64,000 nucleotides of DNA from Undibacterium pigrum (GTDB taxonomy: Bacteria; Pseudomonadota; Gammaproteobacteria; Burkholderiales; Burkholderiaceae_D). Shown piece after piece: positions 9,426 to 18,150 of the stretch. The notes beneath the pieces were generated by a model. That model ran no database searches, was not told where the DNA came from, and saw only the letters and a list, made by a program, of their open reading frames with translations. Each line of letters starts with the position of its first letter. Position 1 is the first letter of the stretch. The stretch spans positions 1 through 64,000 of the forward strand of contig NZ_QJKB01000005.1 of NCBI RefSeq assembly GCF_003201815.1, read 5' to 3'. The position numbers and the translations under genes are program-made.

Positions 9426-9857
9426 ATGGAATTGAATACAATCCAGCCAGCTGATGGCGCAAAACACTACAAACGTCGTGTTGGTCGCGGTATCGGTTCA
9501 GGCTTAGGTAAAACAGCGGGTCGCGGTCATAAAGGCCAAAAATCCCGTTCAGGCGGCTTTCATAAAGTCGGTTTTGAAGGCGGTCAGATGCCTCTGCAAC
9601 GTCGTTTGCCAAAACGTGGTTTCAAATCACTGGCAACACCGTACAAAGCAGAAGTTCGCCTGACAGATCTGGAAAACCTGCCAGTCACAGAGATCGACGT
9701 TTTGGCTTTGAAACAAGCTGGCGTAGTTTCTGAACTCGCACGTGTAGTCCGCGTGATCTTGTCTGGTGCTATCACCAAGAAAGTTTCTTTGAACGGCTTG
9801 ATCGTCACTAAAGGCGCTAAAGCTGCAATCGAAGCTGCTGGTGGCACAATCGCTTAA
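9426..9857 (+). CDS. rplO: 50S ribosomal protein L15
   Basis: Encodes 143 residues starting [30 protein letters not shown], the Gly/Arg-rich N-terminal extension of L15 that penetrates 23S rRNA. The frame is open further upstream, but GGAGC lies just before the ATG at 9426 and the family starts there. Confidence 0.96.
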   Translation: MELNTIQPADGAKHYKRRVGRGIGSGLGKTAGRGHKGQKSRSGGFHKVGFEGGQMPLQRRLPKRGFKSLATPYKAEVRLTDLENLPVTEIDVLALKQAGVVSELARVVRVILSGAITKKVSLNGLIVTKGAKAAIEAAGGTIA

Positions 9858-9882
9858 TTAAAGCAGACAACCGGAGCATTAA

Positions 9883-11220
9883 TTGGCAACATCTCCACAA
9901 CAAGCTAAAAGTGCTGCAAGCGGGTTTCCCTGGGGGCGACTCTGGTTCTTGCTGGCAGCACTGGTTGTCTACAGGATTGGTGCACATGTTCCTGTACCGG
10001 GTATAGACGCCAAAGTGCTGGAAGATATGTTCAAACAAAACCAGGGTGGTTTGCTGGGTATGTTTAATATGTTCTCTGGTGGTGCGATGCAGCGATTCAC
10101 TGTATTTGCACTCGGTATCATGCCGTATATCTCTGCATCTATCATCATGCAGTTGATGTCGATAGTTTCTCCGCAACTGGAAGCTCTCAAAAAAGAGGGT
10201 GAATCCGGTCGTAGAAAAATTACGCAATTTACCCGGTATGGCACTGTGGTTCTGGCCTTAATCGAAAGTTACTTTATCGCATTTGGTCTGGAAGGTCAGG
10301 CCGGTCTGGTACTTGATCCTGGCATGGCATTTCGTTTAACGACGGTATTGTCGCTGGTGACGGGCACCATGTTCCTGATGTGGTTAGGTGAGCAAATCAC
10401 TGAGCGAGGTCTGGGAAATGGTATTTCGATCATCATTTTCGCTGGTATCGCAGCAGGTTTGCCTGGTGGTCTGAGTAATTTGTTTGAACTGGTTCGCACC
10501 GGTCAGATGAGTAACTTTGCTGCTCTGGTTATCTGTGTTGTTGTACCTGCAGTAACGTTTGCAGTGGTGTATGTCGAGCGTGGTCAGCGCAAGATCCTGG
10601 TGAACTATGCAAAACGTCAGGTTGGTAACAAGATTTATGGTGGTCAAAGCAGTCATTTGCCACTGAAGCTGAATATGGCTGGTGTAATTCCTCCTATTTT
10701 TGCTTCTTCCATCATCTTGTTCCCGGCGACGATTACCAGCTGGTTTACTAAAGGTGCAGAGTCTTCAACAAGTGGTTTTATCACTTTCCTGAAGGATCTG
10801 GCTGCGTCGATGGCGCCTGGTGAACCTATACACGCTTTGTTGTATGCAATAGCGATCATTTTCTTCTGCTTCTTTTATACCGCTTTGGTATTCAACAGCA
10901 AAGAAACCGCTGATAACTTGAAGAAGAGTGGCGCTTTTGTTCCTGGGATACGTCCTGGCGACCAGACCGCACGCTATATCGACAAGATCTTGATGCGTTT
11001 GACGCTGGCAGGTGCGATTTACATTACGCTGGTTTGTCTGTTGCCAGAATTTTTGATTGCGAAGTGGAAAGTACCATTTTATTTCGGCGGAACGTCTCTG
11101 CTGATTATCGTGGTGGTGACCATGGACTTTATGGCGCAGGTACAGAACTATGTTATGTCCCAGCAATATGAATCGCTTCTTCGTAAAGCAAATTTCAAGG
11201 GCGGGATTCCTTCGAGGTAA
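9883..11220 (+). CDS. secY: Protein translocase subunit SecY
   Basis: Encodes 445 residues with the expected ten transmembrane segments, starting around [20 protein letters not shown] and including the plug region [23 protein letters not shown]. SecY is the channel of the SecYEG inner-membrane translocon. The start is TTG at 9883 with CCGGAG seven bases upstream, and no ATG gives a full-length protein. The gene stands in the conserved place between rplO and infA. Confidence 0.96.
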   Translation: MATSPQQAKSAASGFPWGRLWFLLAALVVYRIGAHVPVPGIDAKVLEDMFKQNQGGLLGMFNMFSGGAMQRFTVFALGIMPYISASIIMQLMSIVSPQLEALKKEGESGRRKITQFTRYGTVVLALIESYFIAFGLEGQAGLVLDPGMAFRLTTVLSLVTGTMFLMWLGEQITERGLGNGISIIIFAGIAAGLPGGLSNLFELVRTGQMSNFAALVICVVVPAVTFAVVYVERGQRKILVNYAKRQVGNKIYGGQSSHLPLKLNMAGVIPPIFASSIILFPATITSWFTKGAESSTSGFITFLKDLAASMAPGEPIHALLYAIAIIFFCFFYTALVFNSKETADNLKKSGAFVPGIRPGDQTARYIDKILMRLTLAGAIYITLVCLLPEFLIAKWKVPFYFGGTSLLIIVVVTMDFMAQVQNYVMSQQYESLLRKANFKGGIPSR

Positions 11221-11243
11221 TCGCCCAGGGGACAGCAGATCGA

Positions 11244-11462
11244 ATGGCAAAAGACGACGTTATACAGATGCAGGGCGAGATTCTTGAGAATCTTCCGAAT
11301 GCAACATTTCGAGTTAAGTTGGAAAACGGGCATGTTGTACTTGGCCATATTTCAGGGAAGATGCGAATGAACTATATTCGTATTCTTCCAGGTGATAAGG
11401 TGACAGTGGAATTGACGCCTTATGATTTGAGCCGGGCGCGAATAGTGTTCCGTACCAAGTAA
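11244..11462 (+). CDS. infA: Translation initiation factor IF-1
   Basis: Encodes 72 residues, [30 protein letters not shown]..., a single S1-type OB domain. IF-1 occupies the 30S A site during initiation. Length is that of canonical IF-1. It lies between secY and rpmJ, as in most non-enteric proteobacteria. Confidence 0.96.
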   Translation: MAKDDVIQMQGEILENLPNATFRVKLENGHVVLGHISGKMRMNYIRILPGDKVTVELTPYDLSRARIVFRTK

Positions 11463-11495
11463 ATTTAAAATGAACTAGAAGGAAAGAGGGCAAAA

Positions 11496-11609
11496 ATGAA
11501 AGTTCTCGCATCAGTTAAGCGGATCTGCCGCAACTGCAAAATCATCAAGCGCAAGGGTGTTGTTCGTGTTATATGCACAGAACCACGCCATAAGCAGCGC
11601 CAAGGTTAA
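11496..11609 (+). CDS. rpmJ: 50S ribosomal protein L36
   Basis: A 37-residue gene: [20 protein letters not shown], then [17 protein letters not shown]. The CxxC...CxxxxH zinc ribbon is complete, so this is the zinc-binding form of L36, a late 50S assembly protein. The ATG at 11496 follows GAGGG by several bases. The gene is very short but unmistakable by sequence and by its place between infA and rpsM. Confidence 0.96.
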   Translation: MKVLASVKRICRNCKIIKRKGVVRVICTEPRHKQRQG

Positions 11610-11637
11610 TTTAACGTTATTGAACGAGGAATAACGA

Positions 11638-12003
11638 ATGGCACGTATCGCAGGGGTTAATATCCCAAATCATCAGCATACCGTAATCGGCTTAACAGCT
11701 ATCTATGGTATTGGCCGTCAACGCGCACAGAAAATCTGTGACGCAACAGGTGTTTTGACCAATAAAAAGGTTAAAGATCTGGATGACAACGAACTCGAGA
11801 AGCTTCGCGACGAAATCGGTAAATTTATCGTCGAAGGCGACTTGCGTCGTGAACTCTCCATGAACATCAAACGTTTGATGGACTTGGGTTGCTACCGTGG
11901 TCTCCGTCATCGTAAAGGCTTGCCTTGCCGTGGCCAACGTACACGCACAAATGCGCGTACTCGTAAGGGTCCACGTAAAGCAGCGCAATCTTTGAAGAAA
12001 TAA
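11638..12003 (+). CDS. rpsM: 30S ribosomal protein S13
   Basis: Encodes 121 residues starting [26 protein letters not shown], with the conserved [25 protein letters not shown] tail that reaches the P-site tRNA. S13 forms head bridges to the 50S. It opens the alpha group together with rpsK. Confidence 0.97.
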   Translation: MARIAGVNIPNHQHTVIGLTAIYGIGRQRAQKICDATGVLTNKKVKDLDDNELEKLRDEIGKFIVEGDLRRELSMNIKRLMDLGCYRGLRHRKGLPCRGQRTRTNARTRKGPRKAAQSLKK

Positions 12004-12034
12004 TCCAGGCTAGCCCGGATCCAAGGAAAACATT

Positions 12035-12439
12035 ATGGCAAAAGCTCAAAATAACGCTGCAGCAGCACGTGCGCGTAAGAAAGTTAAAAAGAACGTTGCA
12101 GAAGGTATTGCTCACGTTCACGCTTCTTTCAACAACACCATCATCACGATCACTGATCGTCAAGGCAATGCGTTGTCTTGGGCAACTGCCGGTGGTGCTG
12201 GCTTCAAAGGCTCACGTAAGTCTACTCCGTTTGCAGCGCAGGTTGCAGCAGAGGCAGCTGGTAAAGTTGCGGTTGAATGCGGTATCAAAAATCTGGAAGT
12301 TCGTATCAAAGGCCCAGGCCCAGGTCGCGAATCTTCAGTACGCGCTTTGAACAATCTGGGTATCAAGATCTCCCTGATTCAAGACGTTACTCCAGTTCCA
12401 CATAACGGCTGCCGTCCTCCAAAGCGTCGTCGTATCTAA
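12035..12439 (+). CDS. rpsK: 30S ribosomal protein S11
   Basis: Encodes 134 residues with [26 protein letters not shown] and the C-terminal [24 protein letters not shown] tail (here [21 protein letters not shown]). S11 forms the platform with S6/S18 and S21. It is followed by three hairpins and an intrinsic terminator before rpsD. Confidence 0.97.
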   Translation: MAKAQNNAAAARARKKVKKNVAEGIAHVHASFNNTIITITDRQGNALSWATAGGAGFKGSRKSTPFAAQVAAEAAGKVAVECGIKNLEVRIKGPGPGRESSVRALNNLGIKISLIQDVTPVPHNGCRPPKRRRI

Positions 12440-12446
12440 GGAACAC

Positions 12447-12552
12447 TAAGATGCTTGTTATTTGAGCATCTTACTAAGCAGATTTATTCTCTGCTGGCAT
12501 TCTGGCGGAATCTCCGTTAGAATGCAGACCCGCCATTTCGTTGGCGGGTTTT
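12447..12552 (+). terminator. Three successive hairpins with terminator after rpsK
   Basis: Hairpin 1: TAAGATGCT (12447-12455) with AGCATCTTA (12465-12473). Hairpin 2: GCATTCTGGCGGA (12497-12509) with TCCGTTAGAATGC (12513-12525), 13 pairs with two G-U and a three-base loop. Hairpin 3: CCCGCCA (12529-12535) with TGGCGGG (12542-12548), then TTTT, a canonical intrinsic terminator. They lie between rpsK and rpsD, genes that normally share one transcript. Confidence 0.8.
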
Positions 12553-12581
12553 GTGTTGTGGAAATTCTAGAGTGCACAAAA

Positions 12582-12605
12582 AATAATCAAAGGCTTAGCC
12601 TTTGT
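12582..12605 (+). promoter_or_regulatory. Candidate rpsD promoter with 5' hairpin
   Basis: AATAAT at 12582-12587 is followed after four bases by GGCT at 12592-12595, matching the rpsJ, rplC and rplN start regions. AAAGGC, TTA, GCCTTT then forms a hairpin at 12590-12604. No convincing -35 box is present, so the call depends on the recurring pattern and on the need for a promoter after the terminator at 12529-12552. Confidence 0.5.
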
Positions 12606-12685
12606 TGTTAAGACCACCGTCTGTTCGCAGGTAGATCAGACTAGCGTAGTGTAGAAAACATTACGTCATTTACAAGGAAAACATC

Positions 12686-13309
12686 GTGGCACGTTATATC
12701 GGACCAAAAGCAAAACTTTCCCGTCGCGAAGGCACGGACCTGTTCTTGAAGAGCGCACGTCGCTCCCTGGACTCTAAATGCAAACTGGACGCAAAACCAG
12801 GTCAACATGGTCGCACTTCTGGTGCTCGTACCTCTGACTACGGTAACCAATTGCGCGAAAAGCAAAAAGTTAAACGTATGTACGGCGTTTTGGAACGTCA
12901 GTTCCGCCGCTACTTCGCTGAAGCTGACCGTCAAAAAGGCAACACAGGCGAAACACTGTTGAAATTGCTGGAATCCCGTCTGGACAACGTTGCTTACCGT
13001 ATGGGCTTCGGCTCCACACGCGCTGAAGCACGTCAGCTGGTGAGCCATAAAGCATTCACAGTCAACGGTATCGTTGTTAACATCGCTTCTTACCAAGTTA
13101 AAGCTGGTGACGTAGTTGCTGTTCGTGAAAAAGCGAAGAAACAAGTTCGTATCGCTGAAGCTCTGTCTCTGGCAGAACAATCCGGCATGCCTTCATGGGT
13201 AGCTGTTGATGCGAAAAAACTGGAAGGTACTTTCAAGTCCATGCCAGATCGTAGCGATATCGCTCACGATGTCAACGAATCCCTGATCGTTGAATTGTAT
13301 TCTCGTTAA
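12686..13309 (+). CDS. rpsD: 30S ribosomal protein S4
   Basis: Encodes 207 residues starting [21 protein letters not shown], with an S4 RNA-binding domain around [29 protein letters not shown]4 is a primary 16S binder and, in E. coli, the repressor of the alpha operon. The start is GTG at 12686 behind AAGGAAA. It is enclosed by terminators on both sides, so it is probably a separate transcription unit here. Confidence 0.97.
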   Translation: MARYIGPKAKLSRREGTDLFLKSARRSLDSKCKLDAKPGQHGRTSGARTSDYGNQLREKQKVKRMYGVLERQFRRYFAEADRQKGNTGETLLKLLESRLDNVAYRMGFGSTRAEARQLVSHKAFTVNGIVVNIASYQVKAGDVVAVREKAKKQVRIAEALSLAEQSGMPSWVAVDAKKLEGTFKSMPDRSDIAHDVNESLIVELYSR

Positions 13310-13324
13310 TACTCAAGTTTCACC

Positions 13325-13356
13325 GCCTGCCTGTTTTACTACAGGCAGGCTTTTTT
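13325..13356 (+). terminator. Intrinsic terminator between rpsD and rpoA
   Basis: GCCTGCCTGT (13325-13334) pairs perfectly with ACAGGCAGGC (13341-13350) around TTTACT, followed by TTTTTT (13351-13356). It is a strong textbook terminator lying 15 bases after the rpsD stop and only 57 bases before the rpoA start. Confidence 0.9.
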
Positions 13357-13413
13357 CTTTAATGCCGTCAGCCTTATCGGTGTAACGAACCGAGGGTATT
13401 GAAAAGGACATTC

Positions 13414-14391
13414 ATGCAAAACAATCTGTTAAAACCACGTATTATCGATGTGGAAATGTTGGGTGCCGGTCACGCTAAAGTCGTGATGGAACCGTTTGAA
13501 CGTGGCTATGGCCACACACTGGGCAACGCATTGCGTCGCGTACTGTTGTCCACTATGGTTGGTTATGCGCCGACTGAAGTTGTGATCGCTGGTGTAGTTC
13601 ATGAATATTCTTCCCTCGATGGCGTGCAAGAAGACGTAGTCGACATCCTGTTGAACTTGAAAGGCGTAGTCTTCAAGTTGCATAACCGTGATGAAGTCAC
13701 GCTGACATTGAAAAAAGATGGCGAAGGCGCTGTATTGGCTTCCGACATCGATCTGCCGCATGACGTAGAACTGATTAACCCAGATCACGTTATCGCCAAT
13801 CTGACAGCCGGCGGTAAGCTGGACATGCAGATCAAGGTAGAAAAAGGCCGCGGCTATGTGCCAGGTAACGTTCGTCGCTTGTCTGAAGATGCGAACAAAA
13901 CCATCGGTCGTATGATACTGGATGCGTCTTTCTCCCCAGTACGTCGTGTTTCTTACGCTGTGGAATCTGCCCGCGTTGAACAGCGTACTGATCTGGATAA
14001 ACTGGTTATCAATATTGAGACCAACGGCGTTATCTCCCCAGAAGAAGCAATCCGTCAATCTGCCCGCGTGCTGGTTGATCAATTGAATGTCTTCGCTGCA
14101 CTGGAAGGTACTGAAGCCGCTGCTGAAGCTCCATCCCGCGCACCTGCAGTTGATCCTGTCCTGTTGCGTCCAGTCGATGATCTGGAACTGACAGTACGTT
14201 CAGCTAACTGCCTGAAAGCAGAAAACATTTACTACATTGGTGATCTGATCCAGCGTAGCGAAAATGAACTGTTGAAGACACCAAATCTGGGTCGCAAGTC
14301 CTTGAATGAAATCAAGGAAGTTTTGGCTTCCCGTGGTTTGTCTCTGGGCATGAAACTGGAAAACTGGCCACCTGCTGGCCTGGAAAAATAA
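13414..14391 (+). CDS. rpoA: RNA polymerase subunit alpha
   Basis: Encodes 325 residues: an N-terminal assembly domain (about 1-230, with [21 protein letters not shown]), a linker, and a C-terminal DNA-binding domain (about 245-325, with [21 protein letters not shown]). The ATG at 13414 is chosen over an upstream TTG at 13399 because AAGGA (13404-13408) is correctly spaced. Strong terminator-like hairpins lie before and after the gene, and no obvious promoter fits in the 57 bases between, so it may depend on read-through. Confidence 0.97.
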   Translation: MQNNLLKPRIIDVEMLGAGHAKVVMEPFERGYGHTLGNALRRVLLSTMVGYAPTEVVIAGVVHEYSSLDGVQEDVVDILLNLKGVVFKLHNRDEVTLTLKKDGEGAVLASDIDLPHDVELINPDHVIANLTAGGKLDMQIKVEKGRGYVPGNVRRLSEDANKTIGRMILDASFSPVRRVSYAVESARVEQRTDLDKLVINIETNGVISPEEAIRQSARVLVDQLNVFAALEGTEAAAEAPSRAPAVDPVLLRPVDDLELTVRSANCLKAENIYYIGDLIQRSENELLKTPNLGRKSLNEIKEVLASRGLSLGMKLENWPPAGLEK

Positions 14392-14400
14392 TTTTGTCCA

Positions 14401-14432
14401 ACGGGTGGGCTGAGACAGCCTGCCCGTTTTTT
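14401..14432 (+). terminator. Intrinsic terminator between rpoA and rplQ
   Basis: ACGGGTGGGCT (14401-14411) pairs with AGCCTGCCCGT (14417-14427; two G-U pairs) around GAGAC, followed by further T residues to 14432. It starts nine bases after the rpoA stop. Confidence 0.85.
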
Positions 14433-14515
14433 AACCGTAGTAAAAATAATTACCGGCCCGCGATAAGTTTGCTTATCGATAGAAGAGCTGGCATTTAAAT
14501 CTGAAAGGAAATACC

Positions 14516-14911
14516 ATGCGTCATCGTCACGGCTTACGTAAGCTGAATCGTACTTCTTCCCACCGTCTGGCAATGCTGCGCAACATGACAGTATCCCTGT
14601 TGCGTCACGAAGCCATCAAAACAACTTTGCCAAAAGCCAAAGAACTGCGCCGCGTTATCGAGCCGATTCTGACTTTGGGTAAAACCGACACACTGGCTAA
14701 CAAGCGTCTGGCTTTCTCCCGTTTGCGCGACCGCGAAATGGTAGTCAAGCTGTTTGCTGAACTGGGCCCACGTTACGCAAATCGTAACGGCGGCTACCTG
14801 CGTATCCTGAAAATGGGTTTCCGCGTTGGCGACAATGCTCCTATGGCATACGTTGAACTGCTGGACCGCCCAGAAGGCGTAGATGCAGCTGATGCACCAG
14901 TTGCTGAGTAA
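14516..14911 (+). CDS. rplQ: 50S ribosomal protein L17
   Basis: Encodes 131 residues starting [24 protein letters not shown], the invariant L17 N-terminus. L17 lies near the tunnel exit. AAAGGAAA precedes the start. An AATAAT at 14445-14450 followed by TACC and GGCC resembles the other ribosomal promoters and could drive rplQ after the terminator at 14401. A hairpin CGATAAG/CTTATCG lies at 14461-14478. Confidence 0.97.
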   Translation: MRHRHGLRKLNRTSSHRLAMLRNMTVSLLRHEAIKTTLPKAKELRRVIEPILTLGKTDTLANKRLAFSRLRDREMVVKLFAELGPRYANRNGGYLRILKMGFRVGDNAPMAYVELLDRPEGVDAADAPVAE

Positions 14912-14953
14912 TTAGGCCTGGGCTTCATGCTCAATCCTGCTTAAGCTTAAAAA

Positions 14954-14983
14954 AGCCGTTCAGTGTAAACTGAACGGCTTTTT
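14954..14983 (+). terminator. Terminator at the end of the ribosomal cluster
   Basis: AGCCGTTCAGT (14954-14964) pairs perfectly with ACTGAACGGCT (14969-14979) around GTAA, preceded by an A-run and followed by TTTTT. It closes the alpha group. The next 170 bases up to cutA contain no gene or clear signal. Confidence 0.92.
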
Positions 14984-15151
14984 GCTTATGGGGCGCTGAT
15001 GTATGCGCTCATCCGCATGGCAAGTCGCGACTAATACTCATGTAAGTCAATCATTTTCTTTCATGTGTGCTGTAATGCTTTTGTATGATGCACGACCAAA
15101 TATCATGCAGGTTTTATTCAACTGATTGACGCTTTCAGCCTGGGAATAGCG

Positions 15152-15481
15152 ATGGATAATGATAATGTGATCCTGGTATTGACCAATCTGCCAGACCGCG
15201 AAACCGCCAAAAAACTGGCCAGCCTGATCGTTACTGAAAAATTGGCTGCCTGCGTGAACATTTCTGCTGATATATTGTCCATCTACAACTGGGATGGTGA
15301 ACAACAGGCCGACACTGAAGTGCAATTGATGATCAAAACCCGGCAAGCTTGCTATGCCGGGCTGGAAGCACTGATCATCGCCCAACATCCCTATGATCTA
15401 CCCGAAATAATAGCCATCCCCCTGGTGGCCGGATTGCCGGCTTACCTGGACTGGGTGAGAAAAGAAACCGAAACGCCATGA
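15152..15481 (+). CDS. cutA: Divalent cation tolerance protein CutA
   Basis: Encodes 109 residues, MDNDNVILVLTNLPDRETAKKLASLIVTEKLAACVNI..., with the family's EVQLMIKTRQACYAGLEALI and C-terminal YLDWVRKET. CutA is a small cytoplasmic trimer resembling PII proteins and linked to copper tolerance, though its exact role is unsettled. It overlaps dsbD by four bases (ATGA), and cutA-dsbD is a common proteobacterial pair. Confidence 0.93.
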   Translation: MDNDNVILVLTNLPDRETAKKLASLIVTEKLAACVNISADILSIYNWDGEQQADTEVQLMIKTRQACYAGLEALIIAQHPYDLPEIIAIPLVAGLPAYLDWVRKETETP

Positions 15482-17331
15482 ATGCCTCAATACCGCTGTT
15501 TTCTGCACCCCTGCCAGCCAAGTCACAGAACTTCCGGATAGCACAGCTATGGCGCCTGTGTGCCCTGGTGTTTGCCATGTTGTTCGCATCCTTATTCTCA
15601 TCCTTCGCCAGCGCAGAAGACTTCCTCGATCCTGAAGTCGCGTTCAAGGTATCCGCCAAAATGGCAGAGCCAGGCGTGGCCGAAGTCACTTTTACCATAG
15701 CAGACGGCTATTACCTTTACCGCGAACGTTTCAAATTCAGTTCCGACGATGCCAAACTCGGCGAAATCGACATGCCCAAGGGCAAGGTCAAGTTTGATGA
15801 AACCTTCCAGAAAGAAGTCGAGACTTACCGTAAATCCCTGGTGGTGCGCATACCTGTACAGGCTGCAGCAGATTTCACGCTGAACATAGGTCGTCAGGGC
15901 TGTGCCGATGGTGGTCTTTGTTATCCGCCGCTGGAAACGCCTGTCAAATTGCAGATAGCTGATGCGAGTGCCGCAAGCACACAATCAGCTGTGAATGCAG
16001 GCACTAACTCCGCTGCCAGTGCTGGTACAGAAAATAATGTCAAAACGGCAGAAGCCAGTCATGATGAAGAGACTAGCAGTATCAGTGCAGCCTTGAAGAG
16101 CGGCAGGCTGGTGCTGATCCTGCCCTTGTTTCTGTTGCTCGGTCTGGGTCTGTCGTTTACGCCCTGCGTCTTGCCCATGGTGCCTATCCTGTCTTTCATC
16201 ATCGTGGGCGAAGGCACAGGCATCAAACGTAGCCGTGGTTTTCTCCTGTCCTTGTGCTATGCCCTGGGTATGGCGCTGGTGTACACCGCACTTGGTATTG
16301 CCGCTGGCCTGGTCGGTGAAGGCTTGTCGGCAACTTTGCAAAACCCCTGGGTACTGGGCGCATTCGCCTTGTTGATGGTGATACTGTCACTGTCCATGTT
16401 CAATGTGTATCAATTGCAGGTGCCAGCCGCCTTGCAAACCAAGTTGACTCAGGCATCTGAAGGCCAGCGCAATGGCAAACTGATAGGTGTGTTTTTCATG
16501 GGGGCTATTTCAGCCCTGATCGTCGGCCCTTGCGTGGCCGCACCACTGGCAGGTGCTCTGGTGTATATCAGCCAGACCCGTGATGTTGTTGTCGGTGGTT
16601 CTGCCCTGTTTGCCATGGCGATGGGCATGAGTGTACCTTTGCTGCTGGTAGGTATCTCGGCTGGCAGCCTGTTGCCACGTGCAGGCATGTGGATGGAAAG
16701 CATCAAGCGTTTCTTTGGTGTCCTGATGCTGGCCATGGCCTTGTGGATGATTAGCCCAGTGATACCTGTCTGGGCACAAATGCTGGGTTGGGCTATCTTA
16801 CTGATCGCCTATGCCAGCTATCAATTATTCTTCCAGCGTAGCGGTATGTTTGCCAAAGCAGTATCTGTCATATTTTTCCTCCTGGGGACTGCGCAACTGG
16901 TCGGTGTTGCCACAGGCGGCCGTGATGTATTTTCCCCTGTTGCCCACTTGTACGGCGGTAGCACAGAACATGTGAAATTTACCCGTGTGCGCAGCATTGC
17001 CGAGCTCGATGCTGCCGTGGCGCAATCCAAGGGCAAGACGGTCATGCTGGATTTCTATGCGGACTGGTGTGTCTCCTGTAAAGAAATGGAAAAACTGACT
17101 TTCCCCGAAGCTAAAGTCAAAGCCAGGCTGGACAATATGCTCTTGCTGCAAGTCGATGTCACCGCCAATAATGCCGACGACAAAGCCTTGCTGAAGCGCT
17201 TTGGTCTGTTTGGTCCGCCAGGCATTATCTTCTTTGACGCACAGGGTAAAGAAATCCAGGGCCAGCGTGTCATCGGTTATCAGAATGCAGACAAGTTCCT
17301 GCAATCACTGAATCGTGCAGAAGGAAAATAA
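15478..17331 (+). CDS. dsbD: Thiol:disulfide interchange protein DsbD
   Basis: Encodes 617 residues in the classical three-part form. After a signal segment (to about residue 46) comes the periplasmic alpha domain with paired Cys in GCADGGLCYPP. A polytopic membrane domain follows (about 200-450), with Cys in FTPCVLPMVP and GPCVAAPLAG, and then a C-terminal thioredoxin domain with WCVSC (Cys531, Cys534). DsbD carries electrons from cytoplasmic thioredoxin to periplasmic DsbC, DsbG and cytochrome c maturation partners. All six redox Cys are present. It is coupled to cutA. Confidence 0.95.
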   Translation: MNASIPLFSAPLPAKSQNFRIAQLWRLCALVFAMLFASLFSSFASAEDFLDPEVAFKVSAKMAEPGVAEVTFTIADGYYLYRERFKFSSDDAKLGEIDMPKGKVKFDETFQKEVETYRKSLVVRIPVQAAADFTLNIGRQGCADGGLCYPPLETPVKLQIADASAASTQSAVNAGTNSAASAGTENNVKTAEASHDEETSSISAALKSGRLVLILPLFLLLGLGLSFTPCVLPMVPILSFIIVGEGTGIKRSRGFLLSLCYALGMALVYTALGIAAGLVGEGLSATLQNPWVLGAFALLMVILSLSMFNVYQLQVPAALQTKLTQASEGQRNGKLIGVFFMGAISALIVGPCVAAPLAGALVYISQTRDVVVGGSALFAMAMGMSVPLLLVGISAGSLLPRAGMWMESIKRFFGVLMLAMALWMISPVIPVWAQMLGWAILLIAYASYQLFFQRSGMFAKAVSVIFFLLGTAQLVGVATGGRDVFSPVAHLYGGSTEHVKFTRVRSIAELDAAVAQSKGKTVMLDFYADWCVSCKEMEKLTFPEAKVKARLDNMLLLQVDVTANNADDKALLKRFGLFGPPGIIFFDAQGKEIQGQRVIGYQNADKFLQSLNRAEGK

Positions 17332-17372
17332 GACATATTCGAAGAATGTATAAGCATGCAACTAATCTATCC

Positions 17373-17401
17373 TTGAGTAAGCAGGGTAGAGCGGCTATAT
17401 T
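17373..17401 (+). promoter_or_regulatory. Promoter of the peroxiredoxin gene
   Basis: TTGAGT at 17373-17378 and TATATT at 17396-17401 are separated by 17 bases, 30 bases before the start codon at 17431. It fits a sigma-70 promoter with a short leader holding the GGAG ribosome-binding site at 17421-17424. Confidence 0.65.
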
Positions 17402-17430
17402 CGAGTTCTCGTTTCTTTTTGGAGAAAAAA

Positions 17431-18069
17431 ATGACTTTGCGTTTAGGCGATATCGCCCCTGATTTCGAGCAAGATTCTTCTATTGGTCCTTTGAAATTTC
17501 ATGAATGGGCAGGCAATTCCTGGGTGGTTTTGTTTTCTCATCCAGCTGACTTCACACCTGTCTGCACGACAGAACTGGGCCTGACTGCAAAGCTCAAGCC
17601 AGAGTTTGACAAGCGCAATGTAAAAGCAATCGCCTTGTCAGTCGATGGTGCAGAATCCCATCTGCAATGGATCAAGGATATTGAAGATACACAAAAAACC
17701 GTCGTCGGTTTCCCTATCGTTGCTGATGCTGACAAGAAAGTTGCAGCACTGTATGACATGATCCATCCTAACCAGTCCGAGACTGTTACGGTGCGTTCTT
17801 TGTTCGTCATCGATCCGAACAAAAAAGTTCGCCTCATCATCACTTACCCGCTGACTACAGGCCGTAATTTTGACGAAGTCTTGCGCGTCATTGATGCCCT
17901 GCAATTGACAGATGGTTATACCGTTGCGACACCAGGTAACTGGCGCGATGGCGATGACGTGATCATTCCTCTGTCTATCAAGGATGAAGAAGTCATCAAA
18001 CAAAAATATCCTAAGGGTTATACCGCGGCACGTCCGTACCTGCGTGTGACGCCACAACCCAACAAGTAA
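17431..18069 (+). CDS. 1-Cys peroxiredoxin (Prx6 type)
   Basis: Encodes 212 residues, MTLRLGDIAPDFEQDSSIGPLKFHEW.... The peroxidatic Cys45 lies in FTPVCTTELG (PxxxT/SxxC motif), and the long C-terminal extension of the Prx6 group (NWRDGDDVIIPLSIKDEE...) is present. No conserved resolving Cys is seen, so it should be a 1-Cys enzyme that reduces peroxides in the cytoplasm. The ATG at 17431 is used, with GGAG seven bases before it. It is transcribed alone between its promoter and a terminator. Confidence 0.93.
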   Translation: MTLRLGDIAPDFEQDSSIGPLKFHEWAGNSWVVLFSHPADFTPVCTTELGLTAKLKPEFDKRNVKAIALSVDGAESHLQWIKDIEDTQKTVVGFPIVADADKKVAALYDMIHPNQSETVTVRSLFVIDPNKKVRLIITYPLTTGRNFDEVLRVIDALQLTDGYTVATPGNWRDGDDVIIPLSIKDEEVIKQKYPKGYTAARPYLRVTPQPNK

Positions 18070-18092
18070 GCCGATATCTAGTTACCAAAAGC

Positions 18093-18121
18093 AAAAAGCC
18101 ACGAATGTATCGTGGCTTTTT
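18093..18121. terminator. Bidirectional terminator between the peroxiredoxin gene and sbcB
   Basis: GCCACGA (18098-18104) pairs with TCGTGGC (18110-18116) around ATGTA, flanked by AAAAA on the left and TTTTT on the right. The symmetry lets it end both the + strand peroxiredoxin transcript and the minus-strand sbcB transcript. Confidence 0.88.
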
Positions 18122-18150
18122 GTTTTGCTGTTCTGGAAAGAAGATGACGC

